Assembly (NCBI GenBank): GCA_008704415.1
Contig: VXIS01000059.1
Location: 124,001 to 188,000 of the forward strand
Length of the DNA: 64,000 bases
From: Sphaerosporella brunnea
Taxonomy: Eukaryota; Ascomycota; Pezizomycetes; Pezizales; Pyronemataceae
Direction of reading: 5' to 3'
A program made the translations under genes and the position numbers. How positions within the stretch are numbered: the stretch's first letter is position 1; the number at the start of each line of letters is the position of its first letter. Positions 32,322 to 42,738 of this stretch are shown in pieces. The notes under the pieces were generated by a model. It was given only the letters and a program-made list of their open reading frames with translations, was not told the DNA's origin and made no database searches.

Positions 32322-32694
32322 TAGTTCTGGTTTGCTAGGGCGGGATTTTCATCGGGGGTCCATTCTGTTAGGCTTGCGGCGTTTTCCGGCTACCATGGAC
32401 TGTGATCATTGCTGGTAATATGCTTCCGTGTTCGCTCCCGCCATACTGTCTCCACTGTCGTCTCTTCGTCTCCCACATTGTCATGCTCAGTCATGGTCGG
32501 TCACGTCGCCAGTCGTGACTACTACTGGGTGACAATCTATGACTCTCCGACTACCGAATCTCAAAGTTGTCTTGTACAGCCCACTTGCGGATCGCTTCCT
32601 TGAAAGAGTGGAACCTCTGACCAGGCGAAAGGGTTCTGAATGGTCGTCATTTGGTCCTTCTGGCAGCCCCGGACCGCCGGCGGTCTGTGATTCG

Positions 32695-32930
32695 TGATAT
32701 GGTGCAGGCAGCTATAAACCTGGTGGTCGCACGGATATTTTCGTCGGAAAATAAGCAGCACGCAAGTGCAGAAACAGTGGAATGGAAAACGTTGGGTTGT
32801 AGAGCGCATCTGCCTTAGGTGCTTAACGTTTGTTTTGCTCTGAGTTCGGACGCGGGGATACCGGCATTGATTGTGGTCGTCCATCTCCGACGACCAGGTT
32901 TATAGCTGCCTGCACCATACTAAAATCCGA
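32695..32930. repeat. Inverted pair with about 30-bp arms
   Basis: ATGGTGCAGGCAGCTATAAA at about 32699-32718 is repeated as its reverse complement at about 32901-32921, with similarity reaching about 30 bases per arm (continuing into CCTGGT). The loop is about 180 bases and has no ORF of note. Confidence 0.85.
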
Positions 32931-32979
32931 AGCCTTCAAAGATAACTGGACGCACGGTGTAGGGGGTTGCAGCACCGTG

Positions 32980-33090
32980 GTTGTTGGGGTGACAGGTTGT
33001 CACGCGGCATCAGATCTGGGGGGTAATCTACAGATATCAAAAAATGGGGAGTAGTCAATTCTTTTCGCCTCTGGAGGTAGTCTGCATATT
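32980..33090. repeat. Long inverted repeat, right arm
   Basis: Reverse-complement relative of 31815-31930. Together they bracket about 1.28 kb. Confidence 0.75.
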
Positions 33091-33167
33091 CGCCGTAAAT
33101 ATAAAGCAGCTCACCTCCAATCACTGAATATCACTCGACGCAACAGTTCTCCAACTTCCGGAAACTC

Positions 33168-33183
33168 AAATATCATAAACTAT
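33168..33183. repeat. Target-site duplication of the small retroelement, left
   Basis: AAATATCATAAACTAT, repeated exactly at 33977-33992; the first A's may belong to the tail. Confidence 0.9.
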
Positions 33184-33976
33184 CGGGGTGACCCAAACGT
33201 CGCCCCCGCCACGGGTCGCGAATTCGGCCACCCAGGCGCTGCCCGCACCCCCGCCCCCACCCGTAACGGCGACGGCGAAAACGCCGGCAGCTCCACCTGT
33301 TGCGACGAAGTCGAAACGCAAACGCTCCGAGCCGTCCAGCCCGGCGCAGCAACCGACAAAGCACGCACGGGAGATCTCTCCCCCCCCCTCCCTGATGCAT
33401 TCGAAGCATGCAGGGCCGAGCGACGCACTGGTCTCGGTGCGCCCAACGCCTGGCACGCGAGATGCGCCGGCCCCGTCCGCCCCCCGCGATGAGGCTGAGG
33501 CGAAAGAGGGATGGAAGAAGGTCGAGAGAAAGAAGCGCAGGCGGCCCTCGGGCCGTACTGCGGCACAGTCAGCCGGGAAGAGCGTCCCGTCCTGGGCCCA
33601 AGTGGCCGGTGACGGAGCCGTGTGCTTCAACTTCTACATAGGAGGAGGAGCGGGCAACACCAAGCCACGCACGGCGCGCAGACCCCAGGGGGGCAAAAAG
33701 AAGGAGAAGGGGAAGGAAAAGGAGCAGCGGGCTCCTAGGGTGTAGGGCAGTGGGAGGTGGTCACAGTCTTTTCCGCCGTTTGTGGTGTAATTTGCTTTTA
33801 TGTATTTCTTTTGTATGGGGAGCCCCAACAGACGGGTAAAACCGTGGGGACAGGATACCAGGTTTCTTTTGTTCCGTCATAGGCCCTTGGCCTCACTCCG
33901 ATTCGCAAGATAGGAGGCACTCGGGCTAACGCCCTCGTGTACGTAGTATGATTTAAAACAAAACAAAACAAAACAA
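33184..33976 (+). mobile_element. Short non-LTR retroelement sharing the LINE 3' tail
   Basis: A 793-bp insertion between 13-16 bp target duplications, ending in (AAAAC)n. The 3' part (about 33805-33970) closely resembles the 3' untranslated region of the LINE at 19572-25928 (shared GGGAGCCCCAACAGACGG, GTGGGGACAGGATACC and GTATGATTTAAAAC). The 5' part is not LINE ORF2 but a Pro/Lys-rich open frame. This suggests a non-autonomous element mobilised by the LINE enzyme, or a deletion derivative of a related LINE. Confidence 0.85.
33188..33745 (+). CDS. Gag-like basic protein fragment in the short retroelement
   Basis: An open frame of about 185 codons, Pro/Ala-rich at first (ALPAPPPPPVTATAKTPAAP), then a basic nuclear-signal-like KSKRKR, then EGWKKVERKKRRRPSGR, KSVPSWAQVAGDGAVCFN and a Lys/Gly tail (GGKKKEKGKEKEQRAPRV). 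The GWxxV...SWAQVA pattern recalls LINE ORF1 proteins but no zinc knuckle is present. The listed start is not a standard ATG (33188 lies in an ACG codon context) and the frame begins at the element border, so it may be a truncated C-terminal part. Confidence 0.55.
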   Translation: MTQTSPPPRVANSATQALPAPPPPPVTATAKTPAAPPVATKSKRKRSEPSSPAQQPTKHAREISPPPSLMHSKHAGPSDALVSVRPTPGTRDAPAPSAPRDEAEAKEGWKKVERKKRRRPSGRTAAQSAGKSVPSWAQVAGDGAVCFNFYIGGGAGNTKPRTARRPQGGKKKEKGKEKEQRAPRV

Positions 33977-34016
33977 AAATATCATAAACTATATAACATA
34001 ATACAGGGTATCCACT

Positions 34017-35908
34017 CTACAGCTTCGCCTTAAGCGGTTCCGCCACCTCCTTCGCCTCGGCCACCTCCTGCTTGATCTGTTCCTTCAGCACCCTCCTCAA
34101 TATCTTTCCAGACACGCTCTTGGGAATCGAGTCGACAAACTTAACCCCGCCTCTCAGACGCTTATGCTGGGCGACCCTCTCATGGATATACCTAACAATC
34201 TCCTCCGCCAGGCCATCGGTGCTGGCACCCGCCTTGGGGACCACATAAGCCCTAGGGACCTCACTCGCGAGGGTTTCATCATAAATGCCAATGACTGCGC
34301 AATCATCGATTTTCGGATGGCCGTTGAGTTTTCCTTCCAATTCTGCGGGAGGCACTTGGAAGCCTTTGTATTTGATGAGCTCCTTGACGCGGTCGGTGAT
34401 GTACACATTGCCGTCTTTGTCTTCATGGCCGATGTCGCCGGTCTTAAAGTAGCCATCTGGAGTGATGGAGTTCGCGGTGGCGGTGGGGTTGTTGAGGTAG
34501 CCCAACATGACGTTGGGGCCCTTGAGCCACAGCTCACCAGTCTCACCGACTGGCACTTCGTTGCCCTCTTCGTCGCAGTATTTGGCGGACATGTTGGGGA
34601 GGAGGTGGCCGACGGAGCCGATGGTGGATTGCCAAAGGTGCCACTGCTGCATGTGGGTTACGGGAGAGGTCTCGGAGAGCCCATATCCTGTCATGGTGGC
34701 AGCTGGTTAGGTGGGATGGGTGAGAGAAGGATCGTGGGAAGTCCTACCCTGCTTGATCGGCACCTTTAGGCGGTCCCAGACCGCCTCGACCAGTTCCCTC
34801 GTCAACGGCGCTGCGCCACTGTTGAGCATCCGCAGGCTCTTCATGTTGTATTTATCTACGACGGGGGACTTGGCCAGGAGGAGCACAACCGGCGGCACGA
34901 TGTAGCTCATGGTAATCTTGTGATCCTGGATGATGCCGCAGAACTTGTCCAGGTCAAATCGGTCCATAACGACCACCTGCTTTCCGGAATAGCAGCTCTG
35001 GAGGACGAGGCCTTAAAAAGCCGCCTTTTAGCACCTCCTACGCTACGCCACGAAACCAGGAGGAAACTTACTAGTAAGTCCATAAATATGGAAAAACGGC
35101 AAGAAACCGAGAAGCCGATCACGTTCCCAGGTGAGGTTATCACCCTCACCCGCCAACATCATCAACACATCACTGCAAACATTGTTATGGGAAAGCATAA
35201 CACCCTTCGGGTGACCCGTAGTACCGCTCGAGTACACCAAGAACGCCAAGTCCTTGTTTGGGTCGACCTTCCCCTTCCTCCACTTTACGGCCGTGGAAGG
35301 ATCTACGACCTCGCGCCAGTGCGTGAACCCAGGCGCCCGCTTGTCACCGACGATTAAGATGCGGTCTTTCGGGATCCCCACGTTCGCGGCAGCTGCAGTC
35401 GCAACGGGCAGCAGATCCGCCAGCGTAGCTATCGCCTTGGCGCCCGAGTCTTTCAGCTGGAACGTAAGCTCGTCGACAGTGTAGTTCGGGTTCGCCGGCG
35501 TGACGATTCCCGACGCCCACGCGACGCCAAGCGTCAACGGCGGCGTGTCGATTTGATTCGTGCTGCCCACCCAGTCAGAAACCTAATTAAACTAACACAC
35601 CCGAGATTGGCAGACAAGAGAGAAACATACCAGAACAGGCAGAAAACGTCGTCTTTGCGCCATGAGAATCGCGACTTGAGCCCGATACCGAAGGCCTTGG
35701 ATTGCTCGCGTAGATCGGCATGGGTCAGCTGGCGCTTCGTGTTGCCGTCAACAAAAATGACTTTTGGCGAGTGTCAGCACAGGTCTTCAAGAGACAGAGT
35801 ACACCCACCATGGTCATCGGGGAATGGCCGGTCCCTGCGATCGAATACAAAGTTCCATATGTCCTGCTGGGGCACCACAATGGGAGGGTATTTGGAGTGG
35901 ACGGGCAT
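34017..35908 (-). CDS. Peroxisomal 4-coumarate/acyl-CoA ligase-like enzyme
   Basis: ANL-superfamily adenylate-forming enzyme that activates an aromatic or fatty carboxylate to its CoA thioester. Starts at 35908 (MPVHSKYPPIVVPQQDIWNF). Exons supported by splice phase include junctions at about 35763-35810, 34994-35073 and 34692-34747. Motifs in order: FLVYSSGTTGHPKGVMLSH (AMP-binding P-loop), LPFFHIYGLTSLVL, MLNSGAAPLTRELVEAVWDR, GYGLSETSPVTHM, GELWLKGPNVMLGYLNN, GYFKTGDIGHEDKDGNVYI, VKELIKYKGFQVPPAELEG and PKSVSGKILRRVL (C-terminal Lys). The protein ends AKL, a type 1 peroxisomal targeting signal, so it acts in the peroxisome (inference). Substrate cannot be set; plant-like lignin metabolism is unlikely in a fungus. 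Confidence 0.9.
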
Positions 35909-36325
35909 AATGAAGCACGAAGGTTGCTACAAGCACGAGGGTATCACAGCGTGAAGAAGGGAGAGACTGAACGGACGGGAAGAAAGGAGGAAGGAAAGGA
36001 GCAGCAAAAGGGACAACACCAACTCCTCCTCAGCCAATCCAGATAGCCGAACCGACCAAACCGAGGCAGTGCGTTACGTTACAAAGCAACTTCTGTTCGT
36101 CCGGCCGCGGCACGGGTATGTAACTAAGGCTACTCAGTGCCCTATCCCCACGTTCCATCCCCGGTCCCGTGACACCAGCAAAGTGCGGGAGAGCGAGCAG
36201 CGCTAGCCGGATGCGGCAGCCGGCAACGCGATCGCGGCTAGCTTGGCACGGCAAGGTTCCCGACCCATGGTGGCACCAAAAAAACGTCGTGTCTGCACGC
36301 CCCACCTCACCCCGTCGCCGCCACC
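35909..36325. promoter_or_regulatory. Divergent promoter of the CoA ligase and ATP11
   Basis: 417 bases between two divergent starts. The ATP11 side is GC-rich and the start context is CCGCCACCATG. No TATA box. A CpG-rich stretch runs 36190-36330. Confidence 0.5.
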
Positions 36326-37424
36326 ATGTCGCTCTCTGCCGCCGCAATTGCTGCCCGCCCCCTCGCTCTCCGCCGGGGGGCCGCCGCCGCTCTCCTCCCG
36401 CGTTGCCAGCGCCGCAGTGCCCAGGTCGTCAACATCCACTCGCGCTTCTTCCAGACCCGCGTCGAACCACGAGTAGTCGCCAAGTACCGGGAGAAGCTGG
36501 AGCAGAAGCAGAAGAGGTGCGTCGATGCGTCTTGCCAATCCATCTCACCACTCACCAATCACTACCACCACCACCAATGACCATCACCCGGCACAATATC
36601 CGACGCGGACCGGCTAACATGCCGGTGCTCATAACCACAGTGCGGGCGTGGGATCCTTCGAGGAGCTAAAAGAGGTGTACAAAGACAAAATCGCGGAGGT
36701 GCGAAAAGACGCCGCCAACACACCGGAAGTGGAAGCGGTGCTGGAAGCGGTCTCAACGCCCGCCCCCGCTCCCTCGGCCGCCCCAAAACTCTCGCAGACG
36801 CCCCCGCCGGCACCGTCCCCGATCGCCGCGGCCGCAAGAAAAGCCTCGACGCCACCGGGCGTGAAAACCCTCGCCTCCTTCGTCGACCCCGAAAAGCTGT
36901 CGATCCACAATGACCCGGCAGAGATCGAGATGATCTGGCGGGCGCGCTTCATCAACGACCCCACGTCGCTGTGCGCCTCCGTTCCCGCCGAGACGTACAA
37001 GCGGATGTCAACACTTGCCAAAAAGCACCCAATGTTCCTCCTGCCATTGCCGCGCGAGGGACAAGGTGTCGAGCTGCACCTGCTGCAATGGACGTTCCCG
37101 ACCGCCGAGTCCGCAACCGTCATCTTCACCACCTTAGCCGACTACAAGCTCCGCGGCGAGTTTGCGCAGCCGCACACGACGCTGACGCACCATCTGGAGC
37201 TGCTGGATAGCCACAAGGTAGCGCTAGCGCAGGGCCAGGTCGTGTCTGAGCGCGGCGTGACGGTGAAGGAAGCGCAGCTGCTTGTCATTGCGTTGCAGAA
37301 ATTCTATGGCGGCATCGAAGGCCCGCAACAGGAGAAGCGCCGCAAGATGCTGGAGCAGTTCTCGCGCGGTGATGAGGCGTTCTCGGTGGATGCATTGATT
37401 GAGGAGATGGAAAAGACGGTATAG
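36326..37424 (+). CDS. ATP11: Atp11, F1-ATPase beta-subunit assembly chaperone
   Basis: Mitochondrial chaperone that binds free F1 beta subunits before hexamer assembly. Exon 1 is 36326-36516, the intron 36517-36640, and exon 2 reads to 37424, giving 324 residues. The N-terminus is rich in Ala, Arg and Ser without acids (SLSAAAIAARPLALRRGAAA), a clear mitochondrial presequence. A Pro/Ala-rich linker (about 90-130) precedes the Atp11 domain: VKTLASFVDPEKL, EIEMIWRARFINDPTSLCA, HPMFLLPLPREGQGVELHLL, then AQPHTTLTHHLELLDSHKVAL. A C-terminal extension (GVTVKEAQLLVIALQKFYGG) is usual in fungal members. Confidence 0.93.
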
Positions 37425-37632
37425 TTGTAATATATGCATGCTCTCGGATGAGAGGCACGATGCTGTAAGATAGGTTATCATTTATAGATGGGTGATTAAA
37501 CCAACAACCGCATAGCATGGCACAGCCAATGCCAATTTCAGGCAAAAATGGCAAAACAAATCATCATTAGATACATACGGCAAACATTAAGCCCCCCCAT
37601 CCTAGGTATCATACAACGGCAAAACAAGCACT

Positions 37633-38141
37633 CTACATGGCAGCAGGAGCCGGCGCGGCAGGTCCTGTTCCCGTCGTAGCCCTATCCGGCGTAGGAAAAA
37701 ACACCGGCATATACGTCTATTGTGTTGTCCCTCCCATCAGCCTCCACCCCCCCAATCTTCAGGGAGAAGAAACTCACGATAAGCAAACTCATAAAGGCCA
37801 TGGCCATGGCAAAATAGGCAGGTTGCTTTCCGGCGGCAAGGTCGGCGGGCGACTCGTTCAGCCAGTTCTGGAGCGAAAAGATTACGGCGCCCCAGCCGAC
37901 CATGCGGTTGCGCGTGAACATTGCCGCCATCGGGAGCGCCGTCGAGAAGGTTTCGCCCACGTTATCTGTTGGTTTCGTTGACCCATTAGTATCCGATAGA
38001 GAGAGAGTGTGTGTGTGTGTGCGCGCGAGGAGAGGGGGGAGGCGAACTCTCGGATGCTTTTGCCTCCGGCTCGGCGTAGGGAACTATCAGGTCGGCCCGG
38101 CGCTGGTCTTTGAGGTGCTTTTGCGGGGCGGCGGAGGACAT
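37633..38141 (-). CDS. Asterix/PAT10 (UPF0139) ER membrane protein
   Basis: Small ER protein; the animal homologue (Asterix, with CCDC47) forms the PAT complex that shields unfinished transmembrane segments of multipass proteins. Three exons: a polar N-terminus (MSSAAPQKHLKDQRRADLIV), then NNVGETFSTALPMAAMFTRN with the conserved RNRMVGWGAVIFSLQNWLNE, and after the last intron TYMPVFFPTPDRATTGT with an Ala/Pro tail ending at 37633. Two hydrophobic segments are visible (GWGAVIFSLQNWL and YFAMAMAFMSLLI). The start at 38141 and both introns keep the frame. In yeasts the homologue is poorly studied. Confidence 0.85.
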
Positions 38142-38494
38142 GGTGTTTTCGGCTTTTGTTGTTTACTGAGGATGTGTGAATGGGAAGTTCTGGAGTACGT
38201 GTCGACTAAGCTCAGCGGCGCGCCAAGGTACGCCGCTGCACAGAGTGTCACTCGTAATGGGGGGGGGCGAAACTGTACTCCCGAGTACTTTACAGTTTTC
38301 TGGCTGCGGGGAATGCCTTCTAATCACTCTATCATGAATTATACCTCCAGGACGTAGAGTAGAGTTGATAGAATACTTTCATACTTTCCGCTTGAGTCTC
38401 GTGTTACACCGGCAATTTCCGTCGCAAAACCGGGGTCGCCAAAAAAATTCCCAGACTTGCGACACCACAACTACCACCACCGGTCAACCGAACA
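38142..38494. promoter_or_regulatory. Divergent promoter of the Asterix and Nop13-like genes
   Basis: A 353-base interval between divergent starts with a G run at 38260-38268. No clear TATA box; no additional ORF is supported. Confidence 0.45.
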
Positions 38495-39850
38495 ATGTCA
38501 AAATCCAAGTCCAGCGACGGCAAGAAATCTAAGGCGGACAAGAAGGCTGCCAAAGCTACGCACGAAGATAACACTACCACCAAAGATGTTGAAATGGTTG
38601 ATGCTGATGCTGCGGGGACCGAAGTGAAGGAGGAGAAGAAGGTGAAGAAGGAAAAGAAGGACAAAAAGGAAAAGAAGGACAAGAAGGAGGATAAGAAGGA
38701 GCTAGTTGAAGTAAAGGAAGAGGCAGTCGGGGGCCGAGCACCGGCCAAGAAGGACAAAAAAGACAAAAAGCGCAAGACTACCTCTGCTTCAGAGGCGGCA
38801 GAAGACGACACGACCTCCCCCTCCAAGAAACGCAAGCGCCCCGCCGCCGAAGAATCCGACGAGCTCGAAATCGATGTTTCCCTCCCACAGCCACCTTCCA
38901 AAAAAGCCCTGCGCAAGCTCAAAAAGCGCCCAGAGTTAGCCCCCAAAATCCTCAAGCCCACTCCTACCGAAAAAGTGCCCATCGACAAATCGCAGTACCC
39001 AGAGCATTCCTCGCAAGTACGGTCCAAGCACGGCATCTGGATCGGCAACCTCTCCTTCATGACAACCGCCGACATGCTGCGCGGGCACCTCTCCAAAAAC
39101 TCAGAAACGGACATCACGCGCGTCAACCTGCCCACAGACTCAAAGACGGGCAAAAACAAAGGCTTCGCATACGTGGACTTTTCGAGCGAAGCCGCGCTTG
39201 ACCACGCATTGTCCATGACCGAGACGTTACTAAACGGACGAAAAGTCCTGATCAAGAACGCAAAGGACTTCTCGAAGCGTCCCGAAAAGGACGATGCTAG
39301 TGCTAAAGTTAAGACCGGCGCAAATATCAACAAGAACCCCCCCTCGAGTATCCTCTACGTAGGAAATCTCGATTTCAGCGTGACCTCCGAGATGCTGGAA
39401 GAGCACTTTGCATACGCAGGAAAGATCCAGCGCGTGCGCTTGGCTACGTTCGAAGACTCTGGGAAGTGCAAGGGTTTCGGCTTCGTTGATTTTGAGGACA
39501 AGGAGGGCCCGCGGAGAGCTATGTTGGGGGTTAGCAAGGAGGAGGAGGAGAAGATGGATGCGATTGAAGGGAAGGAGGAGGTTGCACTTGCTGCTAGACG
39601 CAAGAAGCGTGCGCTTCTGGTGAGCAGACTCATCACGATGGAGTATGGACAAGATCCGAGCGTGAGATATAAGAAGAGGTTCGGTGGTAAAGACAAGGGG
39701 GACGAGAAGGGTGACGAGGGAAAGAAGGGAGAGAAGAAGGAATGGAAGGACAACCGCTCGACGGATGCGGGTGCGGCGTATTCGAGTGATGTGAGGAGAA
39801 CGGGCGCGATTACGGCGGGCGAGGGCAAGAAGATCTCATTCGATGAGTAG
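38495..39850 (+). CDS. NOP13: Nop13-like nucleolar RNA-binding protein (two RRMs)
   Basis: Single-exon gene of 451 residues. The first 130 residues are Lys/Glu-rich repeats (KKEKKDKKEKKDKKEDKKEL) typical of nucleolar proteins. RRM1 begins near residue 178 with GIWIGNLSFMTTADMLRGHL and has the RNP1-like KNKGFAYVDFSSEA. RRM2 begins near 285 with SSILYVGNLDFSVTSEMLEE and has GKCKGFGFVDFED. The C-terminal part (RYKKRFGGKDKGDEKG ... ITAGEGKKISFDE) is basic and matches fungal Nop13/Nop12-like proteins, which associate with pre-60S particles. The two-RRM order with a charged N-terminus favours Nop13 over nucleolin-like Nsr1, which has RGG repeats. Confidence 0.85.
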   Translation: MSKSKSSDGKKSKADKKAAKATHEDNTTTKDVEMVDADAAGTEVKEEKKVKKEKKDKKEKKDKKEDKKELVEVKEEAVGGRAPAKKDKKDKKRKTTSASEAAEDDTTSPSKKRKRPAAEESDELEIDVSLPQPPSKKALRKLKKRPELAPKILKPTPTEKVPIDKSQYPEHSSQVRSKHGIWIGNLSFMTTADMLRGHLSKNSETDITRVNLPTDSKTGKNKGFAYVDFSSEAALDHALSMTETLLNGRKVLIKNAKDFSKRPEKDDASAKVKTGANINKNPPSSILYVGNLDFSVTSEMLEEHFAYAGKIQRVRLATFEDSGKCKGFGFVDFEDKEGPRRAMLGVSKEEEEKMDAIEGKEEVALAARRKKRALLVSRLITMEYGQDPSVRYKKRFGGKDKGDEKGDEGKKGEKKEWKDNRSTDAGAAYSSDVRRTGAITAGEGKKISFDE

Positions 39851-40138
39851 ATGCAGAATGGGGTACAATGTAATGATACCTGTAAATAGCTAAAAATCGG
39901 AGTTTAGTTGGGCTGTCTGTCTGATCGATGTTGGGGCGGACAATGGATTCCATTCCAGAGCACCACAGTGCAGCTATAAAACGGTGCAAGAATAAACAAA
40001 CGCAAAAAATGTATCCACAGCAAACGATGACGTCTGACCTAAGCCAAGTAGACTCGTTGCATTCTATATCACATGCACTCCTCCATTCTCCCCTTCTCTC
40101 AACAAGAACGAAAAGACAAACCAAAAAGAATAAAATAA
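39851..40138. other. Convergent 3' region, nothing recognised
   Basis: 288 bases between the Nop13-like stop and the V-ATPase stop; A-rich near 40110-40136. No gene. Confidence 0.6.
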
Positions 40139-42197
40139 TTACGTCTCAATCAGGTTGGGCTCGTCCTGAGGAGGCTTGGGGGTGCTATCACGGGTATCCT
40201 TGGTCGTCCGCTTTCCCTTGCTCTTTCTGTCCGCCGATCGCTGGTAGAACTCGTCGAGGATCTTGGCAGGGATACGGTTGAGCAGCTCCTTGGGGTAGAT
40301 TCTGAGAAGACTCCATGCCAGGTCGAGGGACTCGAAGATAGTACGGTTCTCGTAAGGACCTTGCGAGATGAAGGTTCTCTCAAACTTGTCCAAGAACTCC
40401 AGAGAGAGCTTGTCCTCGGAGGACAAGGCCTCCTCTCCGACGACTGCTTTCATGGCTGCAGCATCACGTCCGATGGCGTACTTGGCGTACAGCTGGTTAG
40501 ACACATCTCCGTGGTCCTTACGGGTCATGCCCTCGCCGATAGCAGACTTCATCAGACGCGACAACGATGGCAGCACGTTGATCGGAGGGTAGATACCGCG
40601 GTTGGAGAGCTGACGGTCAACGAAGATCTGACCCTCCGTAATGTAACCTGTCAAATCGGGGATAGGGTGAGTGATATCTGCGAAAAATGGTCAGCAGCTA
40701 CTCAGACAGAAAGGGAAAACGCCGGTACCATCGTTAGGCATGGTCAGAATGGGGATCTGAGTGATGGATCCGTTACGGCCCTGAACACGACCAGCACGCT
40801 CGTAAATGGTAGACAAATCAGTGTACATGTAACCGGGGTAACCACGACGTCCGGGTACTTCCTCTCGCGCGGCGGAAACCTCACGCAGCGCATCACAGTA
40901 GGACGACAGATCGGTCAAGATAACCAGAACGTGCTTCTCCAACTGATAGGCGAAGTATTCGGCGGTGGTAAGTGCGAGACGAGGAGTGATGATACGCTCA
41001 ATGGTAGGATCGTTGGCCAAGTTCAAGAACAAGGTGACGCGCTCCAAGGAGCCGTTCTCCTCAAAGTCACGGGTGAAGAAGCGGCTGGTCTCCAAGTTGA
41101 CACCCATGGCACCGAAGACAATCGAGAAGTTGTCCTCGTGCGCATCGTGAATGCCCTTGTCAGGCCTGTTGCCCTTGACCAAGCCGGCTTGACGACAGAT
41201 TTGAGCAGCAATCTCGTTGTGTGGCAGACCAGCAGCAGAGAAGATGGGGATCTTCTGACCACGGGCTGCAATTCGACCATTAGAACCGTATTACTCTCCC
41301 TAGTGATTTGAGGCCACCTACCAACCGAGTTCATGACATCAATGGCCGAGATACCGGTAGAAATCATCTCTTCGGGGTAGACACGAGAGTATGGATTGAT
41401 GGGCGAGCCGTTGATGTCCAGATAATCCTCCGCGAATACCTTGGGACCCTTATCGATCGGCCGTCCCGAACCGTCGAAGATTCGTCCAAGCATGTCCTCA
41501 GAGACAGGGATCTTGAGGTTGTCTCCCGTAAACTCGACCGTCGTCTTGCGCACGTCGACACCTGAAGTTCCTTCGAAGACCTATTCAATGCGAGGAGCTG
41601 AGCACAACCCTAACTACAGCTCCTGAAGAGACGAACCTGTACGATAGCCCTGCTGCCGCGCACTTCCAGCACCTGACCAGCACGCTTCGAACCATCTGGA
41701 AGGGTAAGGTTCACGATCTGTAGATCAAAACCTTAGCTGCGAGGGACTCAGAATGTCGATGTGATGCGAACCTCGTTGAAACGCGGGTACTTGACGTTGT
41801 CTGCCAGCTCTAGTTAGCCCAAATTGCGTCCGAAGTACCCCGTAGCATTGCATGAAGCTTGAGCCATCGATTCAAGCTTCTGGAGCTCCTTGGACACATA
41901 GCTTGACGCGGGGAACGCAGCAAAAGGATCTGCATACCTAGGATAACCAAAGGGCCGTTTACACCAGCCACGGTGTTGTAGTTGATTCTAGGGTGGACCT
42001 GGGGTACCGTCAGGACGAGTGCATCGTATATGGACTCGGGGTGGATGACATACGCCGTAGTTTCGCGTTACGGCGGCTGCGTTGATAGCAAAGGCCTGCC
42101 CACAGCACCTCCGATTAGCTCTTGGCCAAGGTAAGGGAAGGTAAAAAAAGTTACAAGCACCAACCTCTGCGGCCGTCATTCTAGGATCGTCCACCAT
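40139..42197 (-). CDS. VMA2: V-type ATPase subunit B (Vma2)
   Basis: Non-catalytic regulatory subunit of the V1 sector that acidifies vacuoles. Starts at 42197 ([11 protein letters not shown]), then small exons [44 protein letters not shown] and [21 protein letters not shown] larger exon follows with [24 protein letters not shown] and [18 protein letters not shown] sequence. The last exons carry [40 protein letters not shown], [24 protein letters not shown] and [20 protein letters not shown]. As expected for subunit B there is no GxxxxGKT P-loop. The C-terminal tail is basic and Pro/Asp-rich ([20 protein letters not shown]). Six or more introns are concentrated at the 5' end, as in other fungal vma2 genes. 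Confidence 0.95.
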
Positions 42198-42738
42198 AGC
42201 GAAGAATCAACGGTTTGCGTGTGTGATCTCGGGGTATATGAGGTGGTTGGAACGTTCGTCGTTAGGTCCTTTCTGTTGGGGGGGGGGGGGGCCGTATGGG
42301 CTGGGCGGATGACGAGCAACTATGCGCCGCGCATCGCCGAGCCACGGTTATCTAATCAGACAGGGAAGATGGTGGGGGTCACAGTTTGATGAATCATAAA
42401 ATCATAATTGCATATGCGAAATCTTTCTCAGCATGCAGTGTATAATAATCGAATGGCTGAATGCAATTGCGGCTGACCATAAGCGGCAGAAACCATTGAG
42501 TGATTGTAAATGAGCCATGTGGGTTCACTTTCGTGGCACTGGTCGAATAAATTCCCGTGTCTCCCTGGAACAACCCATCACATCACACCTTCTTTCAAAC
42601 CGCGACGACAACCCTTAAACCTACTCTCACCAAAACTTTAGGAGTCCACTTTAAGTGGCTTTGCGTCTTCTGCCACGAAAGAGCGTTTCAGAATTCTTCC
42701 CAACTCAATTCCGTCGTCCACCCACATCGCCTTCATCG
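42198..42738. promoter_or_regulatory. Divergent promoter of VMA2 and HEL2
   Basis: 541 bases between divergent start codons, with a G run at 42278-42291. No other gene. The HEL2 leader is CA-rich and its start follows TCATCGATGG. Confidence 0.5.

Larger units (their letters stand above)
31389..33167. other. Repeat-rich, no intact gene
   Basis: No gene supported. The interval contains a pair of long inverted repeats (31815-31930 and 32980-33090), a MITE (32111-32321) and a second inverted pair (32695-32725 and 32897-32930), described separately. Confidence 0.6.

Noticed and set aside
42655..42738. N-terminal extension of HEL2 beginning at 42655
   Set aside because: The codon is GTG; the ATG at 42739 starts the family-like MASTAAEQ sequence.
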